Below are positions 56,001 to 64,000 of a DNA stretch of 64,000 nt, piece by piece. Origin of the DNA: Haliotis asinina (lineage: Eukaryota; Mollusca; Gastropoda; Lepetellida; Haliotidae); contig NC_090280.1 of assembly GCF_037392515.1 (NCBI RefSeq), positions 21,265,118 through 21,329,117 of the forward strand, written 5' to 3'. The position numbers and the translations under genes were made by a program. Numbering within the stretch: position 1 is the first letter of the stretch; every line of letters starts with the position of its first letter. The notes beneath the pieces are model-generated. The model made no database searches and was not told where the DNA came from. It was given only the letters and a program-made list of their open reading frames with translations.

Positions 56001-58896
56001 ATGCTTGCCATATTCAGGATAAACTCGACTGGTAAGTGTTTATCATTTGTTTGTCACCGTGCCCATACTCGTGGGTTTCACCCATGTGATGAAGATCAAT
56101 CACCTACCACCTGAAGTGAACAGTGAACAACTTATAATATTACTTTTGTGTTGAAGTACTGTTCCACAGCGTCAGTGTAAGGTTCAGGGGAGGATCTGAT
56201 TTGGCTGTGCACTGACGAGGTAGGAAGAACTGACCTTGACCTGAAGCAAACAGGATATGCAAACAAGATACATGACGGATATCTTCTCACAGAGTATTGA
56301 CATTGTAAGATGTTTAATTCCTTCAGAGGTATATTTAATTCTTTTCTCATATATTAAGAGATACACCGACCACAGAATCACAGCGTCTGGACAGGAGAAT
56401 CCACTGATCAATAGCTGAAACATGGATCTATGGAAAAAGGATAGGATGTCGTGTCAAACAGGTCAGCGAGCCTGATCAGCCAATCCCGTTTGTTGCCTCT
56501 TACGACACGCATGAGTTACTGAAAATCAGTTCTATCACATCTTTACGAATCTCTACCGATGGAGACAACACATGTAGTTCAGTGTGGTACAAAATCCCGA
56601 GAGGCACACAGAAGTCAGGTTGCCGAACACGGTCGTCAATCCACAGACTCTCCGACTCTGACATTGGTTTGCTTCATACGTGTTGACTTTCTAACAGAGT
56701 CAGATCAACTGATATCATTTTACCTGACTTCTTTGATCTGATGACAAGGAACATCTTCTGGCCCAGGTTAACCTCCCCTGTCACAGGGTGCAGGTCTGCT
56801 GACGACTCCGATGGATCCTCAGTCGTTACCAACATCGTCAGCCCAGTTACTGGCACATGTACATGCACATGATCGTGGGTAGCATCTCTGTAGAGTGAGT
56901 TAGTGAGTGAGTGAGTGAGTGAGTGAGTGAGTGAGTGAGTGAGTGAGTGAGTGAGTGAGTGAGTGAGTGAGTGAGTGAGTGAGTGAGTTGCAAATTATGG
57001 TGCACCACCTTGGTGGGCAAGTTTGGTTGGGTGTGTGCTCGAGGAAGGAGTAAAGATTAAAGTAATTAAGTGAGTGTATGAGTAACACTTTAATATGCAC
57101 TACACCGGCTTGTACTCACGCGTGTACTTTGACGACTGTTGTTACAGTTGCAGGTGCCCCATCCAGCGTGAGCTTCTCCTCACAGGTAACGGTGAACAAC
57201 CTGGTGTCCCTACCCCCGGTCAGATGGAAGGAGGTGTCGTTCAGTTTACGGAAGACCACAAGGACTTTCTGTACAGGCATAGATAGGTAGATAGATAGGT
57301 AGATAGATAAAGTGATGGATGGATGGACTGATGGACTGAATAATGGAATGATGGATGGATGAGTAAGTCGATGAATGGATGGTGGGTGGTTGGATTGTGG
57401 ATAGATTATGGATGGGTAGCTGGGTGGTTGCATTGTGGATAGATTGAGTGAGTTGAATGAAGATTACAATATATATGCAGTGATAATTACATGGTTAGCA
57501 TTAGATAGTGATATACGAAGAATGTTCATAAACATACAAATGTTTAGCAGGTATCTCTGTTTCCTTATAAAATGGCTGTTATTGATGATTACTCCTGCCA
57601 AAAAAATCTTATTCTGATTCCACAGTGGACAAGGATAACACCATCTTTGTCACAGATGTTAACAGAAGATTTTATATCCGATATTTCAGAAATGGTGCTG
57701 AAGAAATGGACAATCTCTCCCAAGTGCCTTTTGATATCAAACATATCACCACGAGTTGATATCGCTTGATCTCATGCAAGCAATATCTCCCGTGGAACAC
57801 AGTTCTGCACGATAAATACAGAATTCCGGACGGGGATGTTCTTTTCATGTCTGGTATGACGTGGCCAGGAATGGTAACGCGGGTGACCGGATTATTAGAC
57901 CAGGGAGGTTGATAAACTAGGCTGTCTTATCAGAGATAACCAGAATTCATGTCAGAATTTGAACCTCAACTGATTTTCTTTCTGATATGCCCGTTGACAC
58001 AAATCTTTGATGACAGACAACTGAACAGCTACAAAACCGTGCCACGAATTATTACTGTTGTGCAGCGGAAGCAGCAGTTTTGGAAAGGCGTATAGAAGCT
58101 GAACGAACATGAAGACATGCCATGTTTTATTGATAACAATTTCCTTTTATTCTTTACACGACGTTTCAGAGCTAATTCTTGCTTCTTTATCGGATGATGA
58201 AAGAATAAAAATATCTCACAGGAAAAGAAATAAAGAAAAAAAACAGTTTTTATCTTTGAAACATCATCAAGTCATTTGTCAGCATTACCACCTGTGGCAA
58301 CGGCCATCCAGAACTAATGATCATTTACACGGTTGCGTTAGTTCCAGTAAATGCATGTAAGGGCATCCTCCACCCTAACTCCAGGATTCTGAGGTGTGTG
58401 AATGAGTGTGCAGAACCGCCTTTGATAGGCCAGAGGTTCTGTTCTGACACAACCATATCATCAACAACGACCTCAGTTGTGGTGTTTGTTTTCTGTGTTT
58501 GTGTGTTGTTTAACGCCACAGTCAGCTATTTTCCAACTACATGGCGGCGATCTGTAAACAATCGAATCTGGACCAGACTATCCAGTGACCAGTATCATGA
58601 GAATCGATTAGGATTCGATGACATGCCAGCGTTCCTGACCAGTTAGTAACGTCTTAAGACGCGCGTGGAGTTGCTGAAGACTAATTCTCACCCGGATCTT
58701 GAGGGGTCTAAGGGAGTTGGACAGATCTGACGAAGTCAGCGTAATGAAGTGGATGTTGAACTTACCGTGTTACCGAAACAGGGTGTTGTGAGGCTGTAGT
58801 TGCCCCCTGCCCCCACCGCGTTGCATCCTGGGGGCAATGCGACGTCATACACAGAGGTGTCTATACACAGGAAGGCCAGGTCCTTGCTCACACAAT
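53057..58896 (-). CDS. ZP-domain single-pass membrane protein, exons 2-7 (5' end uncertain)
   Basis: Minus-strand exons in order: 58896-58766, 57268-57120, 56887-56724, 55393-55185, 53937-53808, 53229-53057 (stop TGA at 53059-53057). Phases agree at all five junctions (0, 2, 1, 0, 1). The N-terminal part has CVSKDLAFLC and LPPGCNAVGAGG. The ZP-N-like part has RLFTVTCEEKLTLDG. The ZP-C part has GEVNLGQKMFLVI, YSHCIDHPS, FNLAFLPVYAFYF and VTYTCSFTVCPDSAGPGYC. Then come CVKQGLETARKRRDV with a furin-type RKRR site, the membrane segment AATGGVVVSVIVVVVVCAVM and a short basic tail. This order (ZP, furin site, membrane helix) is standard for polymerising ZP proteins, which form egg coats and other extracellular filaments. 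About 320 residues are seen. The first exon must end in phase 1; the candidate at 61415-61371 ends in phase 0, so one small exon is probably unseen. Confidence 0.8.
53400..53695. repeat. Degenerate about 20-bp repeats ('agcaacgagaaaatactcga') in the last ZP intron
   Basis: Variants such as 'gaagtaacgagaacatactc', 'gaagcaacgagaaaataatc' and 'cgaagaaacgagaaaattct' recur about a dozen times at irregular spacing. Confidence 0.6.
53970..54138 (+). repeat. tRNA-headed SINE in a ZP-gene intron
   Basis: 'gggtagcctagtggttaaag', 'gaaggcacgggttcagttgc', 'gtacaatgtgtgaagccaat' and the tail 'aactcattcactcactcc' are present in order. Confidence 0.8.
54180..54300 (-). repeat. Family A repeat fragment in a ZP-gene intron
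   Basis: 'gatgtttaacgctgcactca', 'cacacaatccaaagatcaac' and 'catgagcaacgatctcg' match the tail half of the element. Confidence 0.55.
54518..55199 (-). repeat. 37-bp minisatellite of ZP exon-5 donor copies, about 18 units
   Basis: On the minus strand each unit reads 'ggatactgtaaccag' + 'gtgagctattcctggcagtgt'. The first 15 bases are the last bases of the coding exon and the next 22 are the start of its intron. The true junction (AATCAG|gtgagc at 55185) is the first unit. Most copies keep CAG|GTGAGC; a few have gtgatcc. Confidence 0.9.
55400..56380. other. ZP-gene intron sequence, nothing recognised
   Basis: There are tandem-like phrases 'cgggattcgggattcg' at 55770 and otherwise no repeat or exon. 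Confidence 0.35.
56380..56545 (-). repeat. Family A repeat, diverged, in a ZP-gene intron
   Basis: 'gtctggacaggagaatccac', 'ggtcagcgagcctgatcagc', 'caatcccgtttgttgcctct' and 'catgagttactgaaaatc' are recognisable. Confidence 0.65.
56893..56989. repeat. GAGT tetranucleotide microsatellite
   Basis: About 23 GAGT units lie within a few bases upstream (in the minus-strand sense) of the ZP exon starting at 56887. They occupy the position of its polypyrimidine tract, read as CTCA/ACTC in reverse. Confidence 0.9.
57285..57440. repeat. GATA/GGAT simple repeat next to a ZP exon
   Basis: Units 'gataggtagatagatag' and 'gatggatggatggactgatg' fill the intron directly before the exon that starts at 57268 (minus sense). 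Confidence 0.8.
57630..57905 (+). pseudogene. Coding-like remnant of unknown origin on the plus strand, in a ZP intron
   Basis: After 'ttctgattccacag' the plus strand reads VDKDNTIFVTDVNRRFYIRY, FRNGAEEMDNLSQVPFDIKH and then a stop. In a second frame it reads HDKYRIPDGDVLFMSGMTWP. The text looks like genuine protein broken by frameshift, but I cannot name the family. It may be part of a transposon. Confidence 0.3.
58500..58715 (-). repeat. Family A repeat in the ZP gene, just upstream of exon 58766
   Basis: 'gtttaacgccacagtcagct', 'atggcggcgatctgtaaaca', 'tctggaccagactatccagt' and 'acccggatcttgaggggtc' are present. Confidence 0.75.
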
Positions 58897-59034
58897 CTGA
58901 ACAGGGTACAGAAATGACGTGAAGTAATATAGATAGTGGTAGATGTCCTTTTTATGTCAACGAGCTCTTATGGTAAGAATGTTGCCAAAACGACGTGAGG
59001 TAGTCACAATATTAAAGTCTTCGACCGAAGTTAT

Positions 59035-59350
59035 ATTGCTGTCTACGATGTGATATAATTGTTAGATTGCTGTCTACGATGTGATATAATTGTTAGATTG
59101 CTGCCAATTGGTGTGGTGTAAGTGCTGCTAACAGCATAATAGTGTTGATATATAGCTGTCCACGGTATGGCATGATAGTTATATTGCTGTCATCGGTGTG
59201 CTGTATTTGCTATATTCCTGCCTACGATGTGTTATGATTATTGTAATTTGCATATCTATGACGTGATATAATTCAATTTGTTATTTTGCTGACAACGGTG
59301 TGAAATTCTTGTTAAATTGGTGTCTACGGTGTATAGTTGTTATAATGTTG
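59035..59350. repeat. Degenerate about 31-bp repeats ('ttgctgtctacgatgtgata')
   Basis: Two exact tandem copies of 'ttgctgtctacgatgtgata' + 'taattgttaga' lie at about 59035-59098, followed by looser versions to about 59350. Confidence 0.65.
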
Positions 59351-59382
59351 ACTTTGGAGTGATGTAGCACGTGCTCGCTAAT

Positions 59383-59522
59383 ATACAATTATAGACAGGT
59401 GATGAGGCCAATACTTGTTTTATGTACCCGCAAAAAAGTAACATTGACAGACGACTAATGTCAATATTTACTTTTCGCGGGTCCATTGACCGAATTCACC
59501 AGTCTATAATTGTTTTAGCATG
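59383..59522. mobile_element. Foldback MITE with about 60-base arms
   Basis: The left arm 'acaattatagacaggtga' ... 'gtacccgcaaaaaagtaaca' + 'ttgaca' pairs with the right arm 'tgtcaatatttacttttcgc' + 'gggtcc' ... 'tcaccagtctataattgt'. The loop is about 9 bases ('gacgactaa'). Confidence 0.75.
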
Positions 59523-59619
59523 CACTAAACATGCACTAAAACATTGTGTATGGTTCCCACTACAAACCAATAGCGTTTTGTCAAAAATACTGTGACATGT
59601 AATCAGTTGAATCACTTCA

Positions 59620-60658
59620 TAGCTTGAATGACCCTTGCACAACAAGCAAACAAAGCCTGTCTTTCATTGTTTAGAATCTTTAGGAAAAACCAGGAAATAA
59701 CATACTCTACGGCACGGATGATATTTGACACGAAGATAGCACCAATACTACTCTATGGAGCTGAAATATGGGGACACAAGTATTCAGATTCAATTGAAAG
59801 GATTCAGATGATGTATTTTAAAAGATTTCTCAAAATTGGAAAATTTGCATCCAGCAAGGCCATCCTCGGTGAACTTGGACGTTATCCAATGTATGTCTTC
59901 AGCCAAATCAAAGTAATTAAGTTTTGGTTCAGACTGTTACACATGAATCCACAGCGTTATCCCATACAGTGTTATAAGATGCTCAAAGTGTTTGACGATT
60001 TGGGCAAAATTAATTGGGTGTCAAGCGTGAGATCTATTTTATTCAGAAACGGGTTTTCACATGTATGGCTAAACCAAGGCGTTGGCGATGTACAGTTATT
60101 CATCCTAACCTTCGAACAACGCATCAAAGATATAGCCTGCCAGACTTGGCATAATGATGTCTGTAGCTCAACTTTTCTAAAACACTATTCACAATTCAAA
60201 TATAACCTTCACTTGGAACCGTATATCACTGAATTAAAAAACAAAAACCTTATACGTGCATACTGCAAATTCCGAATTTCCCACATCAATCTGAAGATAA
60301 ACAAATTTAGATGTAAGAAAGATGCCGCAACAACAGACTTTGTGTGTACAGTATGTAATGCCTTGGAAGTTGAAGATGAGAATCATGTCTTTTTCAAGTG
60401 TAAATATTACGAATGTTGGCGTGAAAAGTATTTCTTACAACTTGGAAAAGTGTATAGAGGTCCATTAGCCTTAGAATCAATCCTCAAATCAAGGAACAGT
60501 CAGGTAATATATTTTACTGCCGTATTTTTGCATAATATGTTCCAAGCAAGATCTGCACCCAGTTGACCACTGTACAACAGTTAAATAACTGTATAACTGT
60601 ATTATAGGCCACAAGGCCGATATTACGCAAATAAACTGTGTGTCTGTCTGTCTGTCTG
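59620..60658 (+). mobile_element. 5'-truncated non-LTR retrotransposon with intact C-terminal open frame
   Basis: An open frame of 312 codons (59628-60566) encodes the end of a LINE ORF2: PILLYGAEIWGHKYSDSIER, GELGRYPMYVFSQIKV, LIRAYCKFRISHINLKINKF and the Cys/His motif CTVCNALEVEDENHVFFKC. The catalytic RT core is missing. A 3' UTR follows ('ggccacaaggccgatattac' + 'gcaaataaa') and a TGTC tail (60637-60656), the kind of simple repeat at which such elements end. The open frame shows that this insertion is younger than the related wreck at 30.3-32.1 kb. The clade is unresolved. It sits between the candidate ZP signal exon and the ZP body. Confidence 0.75.
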
Positions 60659-60659
60659 A

Positions 60660-61180
60660 ATGACTAAGTACCCCAAGTCAGTTTGGGTCGGACCTGGGTT
60701 AGACCAATCAGGTAGCCGGAGAAATTTGTTTAGGCAATAATGTAACTTATTTCTATGCTGTTACCGACTACGCTACTGAAATCACCCAAGGTGGAACACG
60801 ATATATCTTTTGAAAACAACAACACTGATAAGTCTAATTCATACGCTTTGAGAGTTTGTGATTTAGGCGACAATGTTTGAATATTTACCCAACGTGAAGA
60901 AACCTCTATTGACACTCGTAGCTGAGGACACTATCTGTGAATGTGCAGAAAGAATATGTATTTATTGGGATCTATATGGTATTTATTGGCTGATAGGGTA
61001 TACCGTATAAACAATATTCTGTTCCCGGTGAGATCCATCGCATTATCATCTTCATGCGTTTCAAGCTTAAAGTGATTCACCCACCTGGCCAGATTAGAAT
61101 TATTAATTATAGCATATTCTTCAAAAGATACACACTATGGATCTAAATTATGACATAATGTGTTCATATATCAATATAAC
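60660..61180. other. ZP upstream intron region, nothing recognised
   Basis: AT-rich sequence is seen. I looked here for a short phase 0-to-1 exon linking the ZP signal exon and found no convincing one. Confidence 0.35.
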
Positions 61181-61370
61181 ATATCAATTATAACGCTGGA
61201 AAGTGTGAGTTACCATCACCACGACAGCAGATAAATGTTCATATATCGATATATCATATAAAAATTATAACACTGGAATGTGTGTGTTACCATCACCGCT
61301 ACTGGAAATAATATATGTTTGTATTTCGATGCATCATATATCAGTTATAACACTGAAATGTGTGTGTTAC
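61180..61370 (-). repeat. About 80-bp tandem repeat copying the donor of the candidate ZP first exon
   Basis: On the minus strand 'atg|gtaacacacacattt' (true, GT at 61370-61369) recurs as 'gatg|gtaacacacacattcc' (61290) and 'gatg|gtaactcacactttcc' (61213). Each is followed by 'cagtgttataa' and ATAT-rich sequence, and preceded by similar exon-end bases ('gctgcctcggtc', 'cagtagcggt', 'gctgtcgtggt'). Confidence 0.7.
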
Positions 61371-61415
61371 CATGACCGAGGCAGCTGTAACCAGGACAGT
61401 GATATTCTTCATCAT
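61371..61415 (-). CDS. Candidate signal-peptide first exon of the ZP gene
   Basis: The minus strand reads MMKNITVLVTAASVM and ends at ATG|gtaaca, a good donor. A Met-Met start followed by a basic residue and a hydrophobic run suits a signal peptide. It ends in phase 0 whereas the ZP exon at 58896 needs phase 1, so a small linking exon must exist or this exon belongs to another transcript. Confidence 0.4.
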
Positions 61416-61933
61416 GCCCGAGTGACGGTACCTCCCACGCTGAGGAACAATCTGAATAACGCATAATGGATGTTAATTATTTCACGAGTATAATTGTTGT
61501 CATATAATTGTTTTTATGATTGGTCAGTTAAGGTCAGTACGAGGTATGTGACCAGGCCATGCACACTTGATGTATTCACAAACCCGGTCTTTTTGCCTAT
61601 GAAAGCCAACAAAGTGTTCGTAGTTGTTATTTGCAACATGGCTTGTCGATGTTTCCAGTTCAGTGCCATCAATAATTGCCGATTTAGTCTGGATATTCTT
61701 CAGAGTTCTCCATTTCGGATAATGTTTTCTTTCTGATCTTGCTATACCACAACCAGTTAGTTAGTTTAGTGCTTACTCGTCATATATAAACCTAAAGTGT
61801 GCTTCTCACTATCTATTAGGTCATCTCTTGCTTTTCCAGAATAACTGCACTTGAGGTTTTGTTTTGGAGGGACAGGTTTTACTTGTCGCAAGAAAGACTC
61901 TTCCCACGTTTTACATTTCGTTAATGAGACCGC

Positions 61934-62028
61934 TCCCAAAGATTTTCTTTTCCTAACTTTATACGAATATCAACATTCAGCTCCCAAAGATTTTCTTTTC
62001 CTAACTTTATACGAATATCAACATTCAA
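61934..62028 (+). repeat. 47-bp perfect tandem duplication
   Basis: 'ctcccaaagattttcttttc' + 'ctaactttatacgaatatca' + 'acattca' occurs twice in direct succession, indicating a recent event. Confidence 0.9.
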
Positions 62029-62109
62029 ATGGTACATGAGTGTTTGAAATCAATTGAAAAATATCGTTCCAGATTATACTCACAACACAAATGTTTTCCC
62101 AAGCGGGAA

Positions 62110-62175
62110 TGGAAACGTTGTCTCAGATCCGTAGGCACACGCCCTACCGCATGGCCACCGGGCCGACGTAGGTGT
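62110..62175 (-). repeat. tRNA-like SINE head fragment
   Basis: In reverse the sequence reads 'cccggtggccatgcggtagg' + 'gcgtgtgcctacggatctga', an A-box-like start with anticodon-arm-like pairing. No B-box or closing stem is found, so it is not a tRNA gene. Confidence 0.35.
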
Positions 62176-63424
62176 TGAGGTTAAATTATCTACTTATTGT
62201 TACTGGCATTAAATTGATTTTACGCACGCTTCAGTTATTGTCATGCAGCTTCTTTAATTCTACATTGTGATTACCCATCACTGACGGTAAATATGATAGA
62301 GAAAACACTTCTCCTCGGTTTTGGTACCAAAACCTCGGAGGCGTGTTTTCTCGTATACTTAATAAAGTGTTTTAAGATTTTAAATGAGGGACAGGACTGG
62401 GATACTGGTAACTCTTGTAAAATATGTTTCTGGTAATAAGACCTCATTTAATGGCCCTATCAAAGGACATCAATGTGGTTCACACAGGTTCATTTGACTA
62501 AAATTTCCGTTCCTGTGGGAATGTCAGTAGTGACCTTACTTGATATTATGACCCCCTGTTCCTCAAGTACTCTTAGTAAGGCCCTTTATCTACATGCACA
62601 TCTTCACTTCTGAACTGCATTCCAGAGGTCCGCAGTACACGTAGATACAGACGTAATGGGTGAGTGGTGCAGGCGCGTTTGCTTTTCAACAGTGCATGGT
62701 GTATACACGTAACAATATTTTGAAGGAGCTGTATACATTTTCGGTTGACATTAGTGAACAGAATTTGTAGAATGTGGGACGGTGCTTAAACCTGGATGGT
62801 GTAGATACCCCCTTAGATCTTCATACTGTTGACAAGAGAGAAGGACATGATTATATTCATCTTCTGTGATAGCCCTGTCACATGTTCCATATTGTGCATG
62901 ATTGGTTCTCAGCAGCATGATAAACTCTTTTGAAATACATTAAATCTTAATGATTCGAAATTCCGATAATGATACTCTTAGTTTCCTTACATTTACAACC
63001 TTTAAATAATATACTTTCTTTACTTGTAGGGCTGTTGATAAGGTTCTTAGGTGTGTGATATGAATTCATACCTCTGTTCGATAACCTTTGTTCCTCAAGT
63101 ACTGTTAGTGAGGTCCTTACGCGTGGATTGAGTCTTAAGAGGTTCTTGATTTAATTTCATCGGTTACTGTTTGACCGTACTTGTGTTATGTGCTTGCAGA
63201 CAAGGTAATCTTGTGTTATCTGCTAACAATTTCTGTTATCTGTTTACACAACCTCCTGTAGTGCTTATCTAATCAGAGTGGTGACACGCCACACGTCATG
63301 CTGAGCTCACAGTGAGGTCTTCATCACCAACAGAAGTGTAGTGTAAGAGATAAGCGTCATAATACAGTGACTGTACTTTTTCGCCGCTGCTTTATAATAC
63401 ACATAAAACAGGCGGATATGTCTT
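62176..63424. other. No recognisable gene; contains one 54-base palindrome
   Basis: The palindrome at 62299-62352 is described under findings. The rest has no coding signal. Confidence 0.4.
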
Positions 63425-63632
63425 TGTTGTAACCGTGTTGTAAACGGTAAGTCCCGTGTTGTAAACAGTATGACCCGTGTTGTAAACGGTATGTCCCGTG
63501 TTGTAAACAATATGACCCGTGTTGGAAATGGTATGACCCGTGTTGTAAACGGTATGGCCCGTGTTGTTAACAGTATGACCCGTGTTGGAAACAGTATGAC
63601 CGGTGTTGGAAACGGTATGACCCGTTTCCAAC
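63425..63632. repeat. 21-bp minisatellite, about 9 units
   Basis: The unit 'gacccgtgttgtaaacggta' + 't' repeats with small variants (gtcccgtg, ttggaaac). The length is a multiple of three, so both strands show repeat peptides that are not genes. Confidence 0.9.
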
Positions 63633-64000
63633 AAAAGGAAAACACTGACATGAAATATTCTGGCAAGTTCTCGTGTCACCTGCCATGTTTAGTCAATATT
63701 GAAATCAGTCGTTTGCCACTGTTGGACCTTTTGGTACTTTTCTCCCTGAGACGTCAGACATGGGAGGGAGAAACTGATTAACTTGGTTACATATACATTT
63801 ATCTTACATCACACATGAATGTCGCTTTCTGATTGGCTAAGCGCTATTCTCTTATTTTCAATGTACCCCGCTTACAGGCGATGTATTATTTTCAAAGTAC
63901 ACCGCTGGGAATTCCGAAATCTTCTGGTGTTTCATGGTAGTACATTTTGACCCTGAATAACATTGAATCATGCATCAAGCACGAAAATTACCGATGTTTT
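63633..64000. other. Right edge, no recognisable gene
   Basis: I see nothing beyond short frames. Confidence 0.35.

Noticed and set aside
63307..63781. Repeat peptides on both strands
   Set aside because: They are explained by the 21-bp minisatellite; both strands are open equally.

Overview
This is eukaryotic, intron-rich, repeat-laden DNA, most likely from a gastropod mollusc of the abalone type (Haliotis or a close vetigastropod). The evidence is two dispersed short repeat families that I recognise from abalone DNA: a tRNA-headed SINE, and a longer element with a 'gctggaatattgct' tail followed by ACTC repeats. It is supported by multi-exon secreted and membrane protein genes with GT-AG introns, and by decayed non-LTR retrotransposons. 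The species call rests on memory of repeat sequence, not on a search. There is no bacterial operon structure, rRNA or CRISPR.

Layout. (1) 159-1573, minus: 5' exons of a PAN/apple-domain gene with a threonine-rich mucin-like exon, running off the left edge. (2) 2-14.4 kb: transposon territory, with a Maverick/Polinton remnant (PolB then integrase, about 4.56-5.70 kb) and a nearly full-length but broken LINE on the minus strand (about 8.8-14.4 kb: ORF1 zinc knuckles, endonuclease, RT, RNase H). (3) 17-40 kb: a cluster of three WSC-domain loci on the plus strand in different stages of decay. There is a lone frameshifted exon at 17.0 kb, a pseudogene at 22.4-27.3 kb, and an intact four-exon gene at 34994-39947. 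(4) 44270-52260, plus: a complete eight-exon gene for a two-Ig-domain transmembrane receptor of 379 residues. (5) 53057-58896, possibly to 61415, minus: a ZP-domain transmembrane protein gene with a furin-type site.

The assembled exon models keep reading phase across every junction I could test (three in the WSC gene, seven in the Ig gene, five in the ZP gene). The one gap is between the candidate ZP signal exon and the rest.

The most unusual signal is that three tandem arrays have units that straddle an exon-intron junction. One copies the WSC exon-3 acceptor (37.8-38.2 kb), one the ZP exon donor at 55185 (54.5-55.2 kb), and one the donor of the candidate ZP first exon (61.2-61.4 kb). Each places decoy splice sites next to the true one. 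A diverged form of the WSC array is also present in the WSC pseudogene, where the acceptor part of the unit is missing. A second theme is that the full-length LINE and both short repeat families end in a related tail, suggesting a LINE-SINE partnership.

The genes all look like secreted or cell-surface extracellular-domain proteins (PAN, mucin-like, WSC, Ig, ZP). Nothing in the sequence shows that they act in one pathway.
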